From: Molanna angustata
Taxonomy: Eukaryota; Arthropoda; Insecta; Trichoptera; Molannidae
Assembly (NCBI GenBank): GCA_963576475.1
Contig: OY754975.1
Coordinates: forward strand, 17,369,381-17,433,380
Direction of reading: 5' to 3'
Length of the DNA: 64,000 nucleotides
A program made the position numbers and the translations under genes. Within the stretch, counting starts at the first letter, position 1; every line of letters begins with the position of its first letter. Below, in pieces: positions 40,291 to 52,612 of this stretch. The notes beneath the pieces are model-generated. The model worked only from the letters and a program-made list of their open reading frames with translations. It ran no database searches and was not told the DNA's origin.

Positions 40291-42390
40291 ATTAAATCTA
40301 ATAAAAAATATTAAAAAGGAAGTAACGCGCGCATTATCAATTATCACTAGGTCACTCGCTATATATTAGTCATTTTTTTATAATTAGTCATATTATATGT
40401 TATGATAAATAACATGTTATTAGTGTGAACATTGTAGTCATTTATAATGAACGGACAACGATTATCAGCCTAGTGTACCAACATTAAAGTCACTACAGAT
40501 GATTGGTAGTGTCTATGAACTTGTATCGATATAACAATTACAATAACAGCTCTGATATTTCATTAACAGTTCATTATACTAATCTTCGTCTTAATACAGC
40601 AAGAAATATCATTTAGATTACGTAAGTAGATGTGTGACTTAAGTTGCATTTTCTTTCAAATGGAAATGATATGTTTAATAATTAATTTAAAGAAGGCAAA
40701 ATAGGTTAAAATATTGAAATAAAATAGTTTTCTGATATTCTTATGATGGGGTAACTAGAAAATCATAAAATTATATTGTACCTACTACGAATTGCATAAA
40801 TGAAAAGACATTAATATAAGATAACTCAACTATAAATAAAGTTTAAAAAGAAAATTAATAGATAGGCGTTGTAAGCATATTTTTAAATTGCTCCTAATTT
40901 TGCTTAATTCACTTCCAATAACAACTTGCGACATTTATAATTACTATTTAATTTATAGGTATTAATAATATTTTCCACAGTGGACTAATAAGTTTTACTG
41001 ATAAATTCATTTAACCTGTCGCTCCTAATTCAGGACCCTAATATAATATATTCGATTTACGCGTTACATCTTCAAACAAATGACGACAGCGGATAGGTAA
41101 AGCAAAATATTAATAATAATATGACGGTGGAAAGTCGACGTAAAATGGGGAAAAGTTGATTGTGACGGTGAATAAATAATAATAGCTATACTGGCAAGCG
41201 CATGGATCAAAATTTTATTTAATGTCGTGTTCGACGGATGGAAATGAAAGGACACGTCATACAAAGTACGTATTATGAACAACTCACGAACGAAAACTCA
41301 TGATTTGTTGTTGCAAAAATAAAATACAATCCCTAATATATTTAAATTTATACTACCAAGTAAAACATAAATTATATTATGGTATATAATTCTAATTAAT
41401 AATTAAGTGATTTTCTTAAAAAATAAAATATAAATCAGGATATAATTTTCTTATACACGTGAAAAGATATCTCTCTTTTAGTTTAAGGGTATGTACAAGA
41501 ATATCTTGTATTTAATTAAAGAACATGATACAATCTACAAATATGAACTTATAAATTCTAGAATCTAATCGACTTTGGTCATTCCAAAGCCTCACAATTG
41601 TTTCAAAGTAATATTATCAAAAATTAGCATTGATCATATAATTACGTAAATTTTGTATTAAATACAACGAGAAACATAATAAATACGCCAGATCGACATT
41701 AGGATAAAGAAAAGCAAGCGGAAAATAAATAACTATTAATTGCTTCGAAGTATAGAAATACGACTACATTATCGTGTCATCGATATGTAATTAATAGTGT
41801 TACACCTAGTACCTACCTACCTATATATTATTATTAGCAGAACCTTTCTATTATAACTAACCTATCGCGTCACATCATTCTTTAGACCGTGTATTATAAA
41901 ATGTCGCAGTCTTGTGTACGTAGTTACTTTCACACTACTCGTTATTTACTGAACAAGAACACTATAAGATATAATAAGTGTGTATCCAGTGGGAAACTTA
42001 ACAAGTGTATCGTTTCATATTACAACTAGCCACCAAAGTCGGAGAACTTTGAAAGCAGATGCACTTATAAATTAACCATAACACAGGCTAACAAAATAAA
42101 AAAAAAATTGGTGCCTGAGATCTAAGAGCTGAGATTAGATATACGTAATGTGCTGATTCTAAAACTGGCAGCAGATTTTTTCTATCAGCTCTAGTTTTTG
42201 AGATAGAGACTAATTGAATTTAGTTCTAATAAAAGGCAAAAATAAATAAATCAACATCTCTTTAAAATTCAAAATAGAAATTTGGTACTTAAAACTAGGA
42301 TCTAATCAGCCAAATATACCCGAAATTGTCCCGTTCCAACCTTCAGCAGTCTCCCTAAAATCCCGGAAGATGATACAGAAACATCAACGT
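40291..42390. other. Unassigned AT-rich spacer
   Basis: About 2.1 kb without recognised gene or repeat apart from a short TACCTACCTACC motif at 41810. Short open frames show no family features. Confidence 0.4.
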
Positions 42391-42401
42391 CTGATGAAGT
42401 T

Positions 42402-43640
42402 CAAAGAATGCAATCAGAAAACGACAGTGAATTTGAAGCAGATTTAACAACTCCTCAGTGTTTTAATCAACAAGAACTGAACGATCTCATGAGAGACCTA
42501 TACCTCTCAAAGGAGTGTGTTGAATTACTGGCATCCAGATTAAAAGAAAAGAACCTTCTTTATCCAGGCACTAATGTTACATTTTATCGTAAGAGAGAAA
42601 AGGATCTGCTGCCTTTTTTCACTCAGGAAAATAAGCTGGTATTCTGTAACGATATAAAAGGAGTCTTAGAAAAAATGGGTTTGCCATATTATACTTCAGA
42701 CGAGTGGTGCCTTTTCATTGACAGTTCAAAACGTAGTTTAAAATGTGTCCTTTTACATAACAGTAAAAAATATGCCTCAATTCCTATTGGACATTCTACT
42801 ACCATGAAAGAGGAGTATAAAACAATAGCATAAGTTTTGAAACAAACTAAATACGAAGAAGATCACTGGGCAATTTGTGTTGATTAGAAAATGGTGAACT
42901 TTCTCCTTGGACAGCAAAGTGGATATACAAAATACCCCTGTTTTGTATGTCTTTGGGACAGCAGAGCTAAATATCAGCACTGGGTTAAGAGAAATAGGCC
43001 TTTAAGAGATACTATGATTCAAGGAAAACAAAACTAGTGAATGAACCATTGGTTACGAGAGAAAAAATCTTACTAACACCCTTGCATATCAAGTTGGGGC
43101 TTATGAAGCAGTTTGTGAAAGCGTTAGATCGAGTTGGAAATTATTTTGGGTACTTGTCACGTAAGTTTCCTGGGATTAGCACGGAAAAACTAAAATCTGG
43201 TATATTTGATGGTCCTCAAATAAGGCAACTTATTAAAGATCCACAGTTCACCACATCAATGAATGATACTAAATCTAACGCTTGGGGTTCATTTGTTCAA
43301 GTAGTTCAAAATTTTCTTGGAAATCACAAAGCAGACAATAACATAGAATTAGTGGAAACTATGCTTTCAAATTTTCATATTCTCGGTTGTAACAGAGTAT
43401 AAAATTTCACTACCTCCACAGCCACCTAGATCGCTTTCCAGAAAATTTAGGTGACTATAGTGAAGAACAGGGAGAAAGATTCCATCAGGATATTAAAACT
43501 ACGGTAGATTAATATCAAGGACGATGGGATAGCCACATGATTGCCGACTTCTGTTGGAGCCATCAGCGAGACTGCCCCAGTAAACTCCATGCTAGAAAGT
43601 CGTATAAACGAAAATTTGTAGGTGATAGTGACTAATATGA
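42402..43640 (+). pseudogene. Decayed gene of an insect transposon-like protein family
   Basis: Open pieces 42408-42833 and 43037-43402 with intervening readable but stop-bearing sequence belong to one protein. Segments: GLPYYTSDEWCLFIDSSKRS, LKCVLLHNSKKYASIPIGHS, DHWAICVD then VNFLLGQQSGYTKYPCFVCL, LTPLHIKLGLMKQFVKALDR, FPGISTEKLKSGIFDGPQIR and VQNFLGNHKADNNIELVE, then a frameshifted tail with DRFPENLGD and ERFHQDI-like wording. I recognise this as a multi-copy family of uncharacterised proteins in insects and other invertebrates whose copy number suggests a mobile element. The superfamily name is not known to me. At least four stops or frameshifts; non-functional. Confidence 0.65.
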
Positions 43641-44138
43641 ATACGAATGTATGTTAATCTACTTTTCAAAATAAATATTAAATATATGTGTTTTTTTTAC
43701 TGGCAATAATCATAGTTATAACGTAATATACCTATATATAGAGGTTAAAAAACAGTAAATAATTCCTATTTTAAAAACTAGATCTGATGGCTATTTCGGA
43801 ATCTCCACCCAAAAATTACCCAGGAACAGTTAAAAAATCGCCGGCACCAAAATGTGTGTTGGCATTGTTGCTAAAATTCTGACGGTATAAAGGAAAACCA
43901 ATATTATATTCCTAAATGTGGACCATGGTTATCGTTTGGGTTTGTTTGAACTTATCTCTTTTATTGTTGTTATTGCTGTGATTTTTATATTAAGTGTATT
44001 GTTATATTGTTTTTGTATTATTTTTTTATTATTATTATTATTATAGTATTATTCTAATATTATTGTTGTATAATGCAGCCAGTGACGAATAAGTTATGTT
44101 GCATTATTATTTTTATATTATCTTTGTATTATTGTTTA
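43641..44138. other. Spacer with ATT-rich low complexity
   Basis: Contains a (TTA)n-like stretch at 44015-44050 directly before the Helitron. Nothing else is recognised. Confidence 0.4.
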
Positions 44139-46785
44139 CTAGCTTTTATGTCCCGCCGTTGGCCAAGAATGTAAATTAGTGAAGGAATAAGCAATCGTTT
44201 ATATAATATTGTCACAAAAAATATTTGCTAATTCGTAGTATGAAAAGTAGTTTGAAATTTAATTGAGTTTAAGCGATGTAAAATGTTCAAGTGATGGCCA
44301 CAACCCATTTGTTTTTATATATAAGTAGGTACATACAATTTCTGCACGCATGGACTATGGTAAATGGTTTTAAATATGACTGATTATAAATAGACAACGT
44401 TGTAAAGAGTTTGGATTTGGCCACAACCCCTATTTTTATATATTGTCATCGAACGCAAATGTGTTTTAAATATTTAGTAATTTTGGATGATGGGAAATGG
44501 CTTAAAAATTTAATAAACAAAAGTACTGAAAAGATTCTAGTGTTGGTCACATCCCATTCGTTTTTATATTTTTCGTCAAGTGTGCATACCTATAGATTAT
44601 TATATTTTTGCACAATAAAACTGATCTACATTACAGAAGAAGACTTAAATAGTTTTTAATTTGAATATAAACGTTGTGAAGAGTCCAGTAATGGCCACAA
44701 CCCCGATTTTTTATTATATTGTCATCAAAATCAAATATGTAGTTATTGAAAATTAAGCAATATATGATGATATAATAAATGGTGTAAATTTCGATTGAAA
44801 AAAAGTATTGAGAAGATTCTAGTGATGGTCACATCCCATTCGTTTTATGTATTTTCGTCAAGTGTGCATGTTGTTTATAATATTTCTATACAATAGACTA
44901 TAAGACTTAAAACTAACCCAAAAGACTAAATGAAAAAAAAGAATAAGTTTAAGACTATAACAAATAGTTTGTAATAAAAACTGACCCAATGGTCTACATA
45001 AAAGATGCAATAGAAGAATTACACAATAGTAAATGTATTATATAAAAAACTGACCAAATGGTCTTCATAAAAGAAGAAAAAGATGAATTGAAATATAGGA
45101 AATATTTTATATAAAATTCACCCAACGTCTACATTAAATAATAAAACGAAGAATTAGACTAAAGGAAATAGTTTGTATAAAAACTAACCAAAAGATCTAC
45201 AAAAAATAAGAAAAAGAAGAATTAGACTATAGAAAGTACTTAATATAAAAACTGACCCAAAGGTCTACATATTAGAAGAATAATTATACGTCAGGAAATA
45301 GATTGTATAAAAACTAACGCAAAGGTCAACATAAAAGAAGACGAAGAAGAATTAGAATAAAGGAAAAGTTTGCATGAAAACTCTCCCTTGGTCTACATAA
45401 AAGAGGAAAAATTAGACTATAGGAAGTTAGTTTATACAAAATTCAACAAAGGTCTACATAAAATTAGAAAAAGAAGAAAGACGATAAAAGAAATAGTTGG
45501 TATCAAAACTGGCCCAGAGGTCTACATAAAATAAGAAGAAAAAGAATTAGATAATAGGAATAAGTTTGTATAAAAACTCACCCAAAGGGCTACATAAAAG
45601 AAGAGAAAGAAGATGAATTAGACTATAGGAAATAGTTTGTATAAAAACTCACCCAAGGTCTACATAAATTAAGAAAAAGAAAAATTAGACTATAGGAAAT
45701 AGTTTATTTATGAACTGTCCCAAATGACTTCACAAAAGAAGAGGAAGAAGAATTAAACTCCAAGAAATAGTTTGTATAAAAAATCACCCAAAGGTCTACT
45801 TAAATAAAAGAAGAATTTCATTATAGGAAATAGTTTGTAGATTCAATGACATGTGTATTGTAGTTTGTAGTTAACGTAAGATAGTTTAATAATTTTCTTA
45901 TACGAAATTAGTATATTGTTGGTTTTTAAGTAGTATTAGGTATGTAGGTACCTACCTACAATGATGTTCTAAATTAATTCGAATTCGATTTATAACAAAT
46001 TTTATTTGAATATCAGAATGTGTCCGTTACCATAGTAACCATAGAACATGTAAAAAATATCAAATGGTTTGTAGACATTTTTTGAATAATATGTAGGTAC
46101 CTACATTGTTTTGTTCGATGGCATAAAAATGAAAATTGTCCGAAATATCAAATATTATATACAAATTATGCAATTTTATTATGCCTATATCTTTACTAAT
46201 AATTAACAGACTTTTACAATATACGTCTTAAAACTTGCTGTAATGTCTTGTGTTTCATTTTATTATTTCATAATTATATTTATTTCAAAGGTTTATTATT
46301 TTCAACAACATATTCATTCCGTAGGAAAATGAAATATTGTATGAAAAGATATTAAAATGGCGGCATTTATGTACAAAACGCTTACTTTAAAAATAAGTTA
46401 AACATTATAATTATACAAAATATTCACCATGTTTTTCACTTAAACGCTAAGTTATACTTGAAAGTAAATTTTTTTCGTGTAAATACGTACTTCTAACTTT
46501 TAAACTAACAGATATTTGCGTGCAAAATGTACACTTTTTTGACAGATACGACTTGGAAAATTTTGTATGAAAAAAATAATTATTGAAATATTTTTAAAAT
46601 TCAGCATTTTTATCGCATTATTTTTAGCGTGACACTGCATCAGGTATACAGGTACACGTTCGCACATAAATTAGATTTTTAGATGCTCTTGGTTTTTCAG
46701 AAGGCGTGAGACAAACACACACACATACACACACACACATACACACACACATACACTAACATTTTGATTGCTTTATTACTTTAGA
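44139..46785 (-). mobile_element. Non-autonomous Helitron, copy 1
   Basis: On the minus strand it begins TCTAAAGTAATAAAGCAATC after an A and ends GGCGGGACATAAAAGCTAG before a T. The 3' end has the CTAG terminus with a G/C-rich potential hairpin (GGCCAACGGCGGGAC) just upstream, and the insertion is between A and T, as in Helitrons. A second copy at 57350-60382 has the same ends. The interior is made of tandem modules: GTGATGGCCACAACCC units (44290-44880) and about 12 copies of a ~68-bp unit with ACTATAGGAAATAGTTTGTA and CCAAAGGTCTACATAA (44890-45840), then a (CA)n stretch near the 5' end. No Rep/helicase gene. Confidence 0.8.
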
Positions 46786-47157
46786 TTATTAGTTTTTTTT
46801 GTAGTATTATTATTTTTTGTAAAGTGCCTCGGAATCCTAGTGAGGCAGGCGCTGGTAAAAAATGTACATTTTTTATATGCATTATTAATAAAATAAATAA
46901 TAATAAATAAATTAACCCTAATATTGACAAAATATGATACGCTATTATAATATTATTGGAATAATCTTTGTGACACATTTTGAATAAATTGATCACTTTG
47001 TTTAAATACAAATAAAGAGTTCGCGCACATTCGTGGAAGCCTATGTGTTACATACATAATAATATAATGTAGATGAACTGAAGCTGATTTTCTGTCTCAA
47101 CAAAAATACTAATTTAAGATGAAATAGTTTGAAGTTTAACAAACACAGTTTCAAGCG
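46786..47157. other. Spacer, possible LINE 3' tail
   Basis: Contains GTAAAGTGCCTCGGAATCCT followed by an A-rich region with AATAAATAATAATAAAT, resembling a LINE 3' end. No gene. Confidence 0.3.
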
Positions 47158-47290
47158 AAATCCCTGGAGAATTTCTTGACCAACAGAGTTGTGGATGCGT
47201 GGAATGGACTGCCACCGAAACTCGTTGCTGTACAAAGTGTTAATGTGATTAAAAATAAATTTGATAGACTGAACAAGAAAATATTTGCTG
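47158..47290 (+). pseudogene. LINE ORF2 C-terminal fragment
   Basis: Encodes NSLENFLTNRVVDAWNGL and PPKLVAVQSVNVIKNKFDRL, the end of ORF2 in CR1/Jockey-like LINEs (RVVxxWNxLP... FKNxLD pattern). It is only about 45 codons and is fused directly to a SINE head at 47291. Confidence 0.65.
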
Positions 47291-47430
47291 ACCGCCGTGG
47301 CACAGTTGGTATGCCGTTCGGTTTCTGTGCGGGCGTCCTGGGTTCGATTCCCAGCAGAGGAGAAATTTATTTAAGCGCCCTTGAGGTGAGGTTATCACAA
47401 AAACGGCGCTATAAAAATCATTCATTCATA
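47291..47430 (+). mobile_element. SINE family B with LINE-derived 3' hairpin tail
   Basis: A box in CGTGGCACAGTTGGTATGCC, B box in CTGGGTTCGATTCCCAG, then GAGGAGAAATTTATTTA and the hairpin AGCGCC...GGCGCT followed by TATAAAAATCATTCATT. The tail is the same structure as the 3' end of the CR1/L2-like LINE at 10368, which suggests the LINE mobilises this SINE. Confidence 0.8.
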
Positions 47431-47720
47431 CCATCACGGCATATACCACAATGTGGGGTAACCATCGAAAGGTGTGCGGGTGTGCATTGACTTATAAAAG
47501 GGAGCACAACATATCTGTGTATACCCACACACCAGTCTCGTCTCACCTAAAAAGGCACTATATTCAGAATGGGTGGTGAACCTCATTGCTGAACTATGTG
47601 AGATGTTATTGTTGCCTGTTGTATTTTCGATTACCCGGCTCTTACGGGACACTCGAAAACAATAATAGAAAAGAGTGGAAGCACTATTCTAAGCCGGTGC
47701 CTCACAGCTGAAAATCCTAA
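47431..47720 (+). repeat. Interspersed repeat Z, copy 2
   Basis: Same order as 40000-40290: CACAATGTGGGGTAACCA, AAAAGGGAGCACAACA, CCAGTCTCGTCTCACCTAAA and CTAAGCCGGTGCCTCACA. Confidence 0.75.
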
Positions 47721-47775
47721 TTTATTTATTATTTATTCTCACGCAAATATTGCTTTTCTGCTTGTCTGGAAACAC

Positions 47776-47850
47776 TGGTTAGTTGGAAGAAATTGCCATA
47801 CGGCAATAAACTCGCAACTTGCGCAGGGTGCAAGGAAGTGTTCATTATTA
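47776..47850 (+). repeat. 3'-terminal LINE hairpin, family 2 (copy c)
   Basis: GGTTAGTTGGAAGAAATTGCC, ATAC, GGCAATAAACTCGC, then a (TTA)n tail at 47847. Same hairpin as 15850 and 18640. Confidence 0.55.
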
Positions 47851-48324
47851 TTATTAATATTGTTGTGAGATCAGACGTATCAGCACATCAGACGTAGCTG
47901 ACTGTCTGAAAACACCTTTAATAATAGGTACTATGCTTCCCGGGACGACGAAGTCCAACTTTACTATCCTTCCATCTCTTGGGTGGTCTTCCGGGTAGAC
48001 TTCCTTTTGCTGCTGTATACGCAAGTCTATCACATAAAATAACCCATCGTGGTTGAAACAATTCGTAAATAAATAAATGCATGATAACGGCGGTAATTTA
48101 AAATCTATACATATTAAAAGGATTGCCGTCAATCAGAATAATTATTTGAATAAATCTGTAAAAAAAGTTATTTTGTGATGACTAAGTACAAATCATTGAT
48201 TTTTAACAATGAATATATAATTATCATAAATAATGTGCTTTTGAAAATATAACAAAAAGAAAAAACAAATAAAACTTTAACAAAAAAATCTATTTTGTGA
48301 TATTTTATGTTGTATTGCTTTTTG

Positions 48325-48418
48325 TGTAGATAAACAAGCACTAGTTGCCACTGAAAACACTGGGAATCGAACCTGAGACCTTTGGCTCTGAAGTCTAACT
48401 GAGCCACGAAGGCCGAAG
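48325..48418 (-). mobile_element. tRNA-derived SINE fragment
   Basis: On the minus strand TTCGTGGCTCAGTTAGACTT (A box) and CAGGTTCGATTCCCAG (B box). It resembles the family A head but its body (TTTTCAGTGGCAACTAGTG) is different. Confidence 0.6.
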
Positions 48419-48419
48419 T

Positions 48420-48950
48420 TTTAAAAATCTCGAAAAAAATAAAAACATTTTTCATGACGCAGATAACGTTTGATCAAAACTGCTTCAGTTTTCGTGTGTC
48501 AGTTGGTGGGTATGTTGGACCAATGGCCGCGCTTCACTTGTAAAAAAAGATGGATTTGAAGAGTCGTTACCCTTTTTAGCATAAATTACACGCAGCAACG
48601 GCGTCAAACATACGAAAATAGGCGTGGAATTTGATGGGTCACAACTTTATACTTAGAATATTATTTGAACGTAGGAACTGTTATTTTGTAAATATGCTGA
48701 CATTTAAATGTAACCAAATATCTACGTTATATGTACCTGTAGAAAAATCACATCTTCATGAGTGAATATGTCGTAATTTTGGAATACAGTGTATCGATGG
48801 ATTTTTTATCTGTATTCAAAATGACTGCTGAGAAATCATCTCTGATGGAAATGATATCATACAAAAAAAAATTAAGGTATTTGAGATAAGGTGTATAGTG
48901 TATAGAAATAATATATATTTTTATAAGAATGAATTTTTTCCTTGTAACAA
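48420..48950. other. Unassigned spacer
   Basis: No gene or named repeat recognised. Confidence 0.35.
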
Positions 48951-48954
48951 GTAC

Positions 48955-49068
48955 ATATACATTATATTCCCTAAACTTAGATGAACGAAATCGGTCGTGG
49001 CTGGATTCTAATTCGCGACCATTAGATTACTAACCCAGCGCGCTAATCGCTCTGCCACCACCCATCTA
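48955..49068 (-). mobile_element. SINE family C, copy 3
   Basis: On the minus strand GGTGGCAGAGCGATTAGCGC (A box), GTCGCGAATTAGAATCCAGC (B box), GATTTCGTTCATC and TAAGTTTAGGGAATATAATG. Same as 15725 and 24825. Confidence 0.75.
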
Positions 49069-49244
49069 AATATATATATCTGTAGCTATCACCATAATAA
49101 TAATATAAATAAAATCAACTGAACAAATGCTTACCACAATATTGTAAAAATGAATGTGAAAAGAAAAAAAGAAGTTACTTTTTTAAGAAAAATGTCGCAA
49201 GTAGTCAAAGGAATAGGCAAAGTTTCGCAGAGCAATACAGAATT

Positions 49245-49310
49245 GAGCTATCAGCGCCCTTGGAATGATTTTAAATCATTAAACGGCGCTATATAGATTA
49301 CTAATTATTA
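49245..49310 (+). repeat. 3'-terminal LINE hairpin, family 1 (copy c)
   Basis: AGCGCC...AATGAT...ATCATT...GGCGCT then ATATAGATTACTAATTATT. The outer stem matches 10368, 47382 and 54148; the inner stem has different but still complementary bases. Confidence 0.65.
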
Positions 49311-49459
49311 TTAAAGTGTGTCCTAAAATTTGGCTACTGCTGATGTATACCACATGCTTTAAAAGTTTAACCACCACTTATAAAAACATTAAAGATGAAA
49401 ACGTATTAATTATGAACTTTCCCACCATAGAATATCTTGGCTTAGTTCAGATGGAATCA

Positions 49460-49690
49460 CCCCAGAAATAATTCCTTTCTAATGAAAAAAGAATCATCGA
49501 ATTCGGACGACGTGGTAAAGAATTTTCGCTGATTTTGCAGATTTCAGTATTTGATGATTTCGCCGTGGATCTCATAATCAGAGCTTGATGAGATTGAAAT
49601 GGGACCAATAGGAAGATACCCCCTTTCTAATGAAAAAAGAATCATCGAAATCGGACAACGTGATAAAAAGAATAGTTGAACCATGCATAA
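49460..49690 (+). repeat. Internal direct repeat with TTTCTAATGAAAAAAGAATC
   Basis: TTTCTAATGAAAAAAGAATC followed by ATCGAA and TCGGAC occurs at about 49474 and 49623. The surroundings do not code for anything recognised. Confidence 0.5.
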
Positions 49691-50034
49691 AAAAATCACA
49701 TCGAATTTGGAAGATTTTGGAAGTCGGCTAAAAATGACATATTTAAATAAAGGTTATAATATAATATCCTTTTCGTACTATCATACAGAGTGTGGGACTC
49801 GATAACCTTTACAAATCTTATGAGGAACATTGCGCGATGAATTTTCTGCCATTTTTTGAATTAACATATTATTTGTGTTTAAATAAAAATATAAATAAAA
49901 AATGGTAAAAATAATCATTTTTCCGAAACTATTCCTATTAGAGTTCATTTAGAATACATAATATTATGTTACTTTATACTCTTATACTATACCTACTCCT
50001 ATAATATGCTATTTCTCAATAACAACTAAATTTA

Positions 50035-50215
50035 GTTTTCGTGATTCAGTTAGAAACATCTGACTCCTGAGGCAGGTTACGATTTCGATTTCTGGTGGGG
50101 TCTCTGAGTCGCGATTAAAACCACAAGTCTGTAAAATGCGGCGACACATTGAGTGCGTGTTATATTTAAATTAGACGCAGTAAATACTAATTTGGCCCTT
50201 AAGCAAAATTAAAAC
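50035..50215 (+). mobile_element. SINE family A, very degenerate copy
   Basis: TTTTCGTGATTCAGTTAGAA (A box remnant), GATTTCGATTTCTGGTGGGG (B box remnant), then ACAAGTCTGTAAAATGCGGC and GTGCGTGTTATATTTAAATT, all alignable to the family A body. Confidence 0.5.
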
Positions 50216-51111
50216 GGTTATTATATTGTAATAATATCAAAAACAATCGGCTCGGATCACATCATAAACCAATATTGAAATAGAAATATGCCGTCGCAAT
50301 ATGGGCTATTTCCTAAAGCGGTATTTTCATTCTACAATGTTAAGTTTAGCCCGGGGCACCTACAATCAGTACCATCGTCAGACTGGAGTGGGCGGGCTCT
50401 GTATTGATCCCGGCTGAAGAGGTGGGCGTCACATGGGGTTGTAGGCCACCCACTCGACTTACTGCGTCACTGGACTACACTAACATAGGGGAGAGTTGGG
50501 GTTCAGTAAAATAACCAGCCTTAACCATCTATATGTTTGCATATTATTCCTACAGACTTTTTGATCTTCAGAGAGATAGAAAAATATAAAAGTCGTTACC
50601 GAACGAACTAACCTCTGCCATCTCTGACGCACATACAAGTAAACTTTAATTTTGTCTATGAATCCAAGAAAAAACACGGAAAAAAGACGCATTAGTAATG
50701 AATGCCGCAAGACTAGATGAAATAGAAACAAAAGCAATGAAATAATAAGAGACAGACCAAAAAATGTTCGGTATTGTGTCGAATAAGTATTGATAATTAA
50801 CCCATTAGTGCATAAAGTTTATTCGTAGTTTTTTTCTGGTAATTTTGCAAACTGATGTCAAAAATGATCTAAATTATTAAAAAAACTTAAAAATTTTTTT
50901 TTCGGAAAAATAGTTTTTTTTATACAGAGCGTCCTTTTTTCTGGACACCATGCAAAAATGGTATATCTGAGTATTGAATACATGTATTCAAACGAGTCAA
51001 GGAACATGGAATAAAATTTTTTTTTGTTTCACATTAGTATGTATTGACATAAATATATACATTTATATACCTTTATGTTAAAATATAATAAAATATATAT
51101 ACATATATACA

Positions 51112-51560
51112 CTAAAAAAAATAAAAGTAACAGTACAAGAAATTTATTTTTATGTGTGATATTTTTTTTTGAAGTCCAATGTTGCATTTTTCACAAGTAA
51201 AAAATGCTTTTTCTGAACAAGATTCTAATGCACACCTTCGTTGCTTTGGAATTTTAACTATCCAGTGATTTGTTTCATCATAACGCACTGCAGATAATGC
51301 GGTTGAAGGCATACACCCCCGAAAAGAGGCAACTCCATATTTTTTCAGGAGTGCAGTGGTTATGTAGCGTCGGAATCTAAGTAAAGCTTCTGTAGAATTG
51401 GTGTTATTCAATTTTTTCGCCAACAACCACCCATTGACGACTGCTACGTCCAAAAAATACACTTATATTGGCCACCACCACTTTCTTTGTCTTATCCTTG
51501 TTCGGTATGCAGAAACCAACTGGTCCATTTTATCCACTCCTCCACCATGTATCTATTATA
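51112..51560 (-). pseudogene. piggyBac transposase C-terminal part
   Basis: Reads GVDKMDQLVSAYRTRIRQRK, WWWPI, a stop, then VYFLDVAVVNGWLLAKKLNN (its aspartate corresponds to the third catalytic aspartate of the family), FRGCMPSTALSAVRYDETNH, and a cysteine-rich C-terminus CALESCSEKAFFTCEKCNIG, the usual DNA-binding finger. One stop codon interrupts. Confidence 0.85.
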
Positions 51561-52612
51561 ATTGGATATAACGGTTTAGTGAAATGAATCGTGGGGGGGC
51601 GTCGTGTTCTTCGGACAATTCTTTTGATTGGATACTTGCTGTAACCAGACAACCGTAATCCACCGATTACAACATATAACTCTTCTCTGTTCATCTGCAG
51701 ATTCATATTCTTTTGATTTATACTATATAGGTTTGCCTGATTTATAATCAAATCTATCATTTCATCATTAAAAAATAGAGAAAAAAAATCAATTGTAGTT
51801 TCAAAAAGCTTTGCTTGATCGGAAGTTGATATAGGATTACATTCAGTAACCTAATTATAATCCAAATCTGATTTCTTCCATGATTGTTGCTCCAATCGGC
51901 GATGTTTAGGAGGTGGTGGTATTGATGCAGCTTCGGACCGAACATCTTCATCGTCTTCAATTCTCTTTGACTGCACGTTGCAAGAGCTGGTAAGGAACTT
52001 TCTTCCTAAGTGATTCAAATGACCTTCATGTTCATCATCTGACTTGTCAGAATCTTCTTCTGTTTCATTGCCATATTCCTCCGGTGGTGTCACAAATACC
52101 TGAGTAACATATTGCGAGCAATGATCATCATCACTACAGTCTTTCCCTAATTTCGAAACAATTTACTCAAGAGTCAACCTAAAATTATAGAAATATTTTT
52201 AAATACAATGTATCTTATGATTTCGTTAGGAGAAGTTAGGAGAAAGGGGGAAAGCAAGGGTGAAAAGTACTGATTCTTAAAATAAAATAAAATTACCTTG
52301 CTGAAATAAAAATATGTCATAATGTATGTAGGTAGTACATCTAACATCAGTTTGGAAATGCTGGATACACTTTATGTCACGTAGTATGAAACATGCAGAT
52401 ATGCATAGTGTCCTTTTTAAAGGACAGGAAAATAAAATGTCTCCAAACAAACACATTTTAACTTATATGAGTAAAAAAACACATTTGATTACATGTCTTG
52501 AAGTTTATAGATTATTTTTATATAGTTTAAACCGCATTATTATGAAATAATATTAATAAAATCAAATAAATACTCACCCAGGTCGTACAGCACTAACACA
52601 CTTCGCCGCCAT
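51561..52612 (-). pseudogene. piggyBac transposase N-terminal part with small intron
   Basis: The first exon-like piece MAAKCVSAVRPG is followed by a GTGAGT donor at about 52577. Coding resumes after an acceptor at about 52180 with RLTLE, stop, IVSKLGKDCSDDDH and the acidic stretch YGNETEEDSDKSDDEHEGH, then PPPPKHRRLEQQSWKKSDLD and ILINQANLYSINQ-like helices (51760-51560). The DDE core with the first two catalytic aspartates is deleted at about 51550-51630. Confidence 0.75.
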
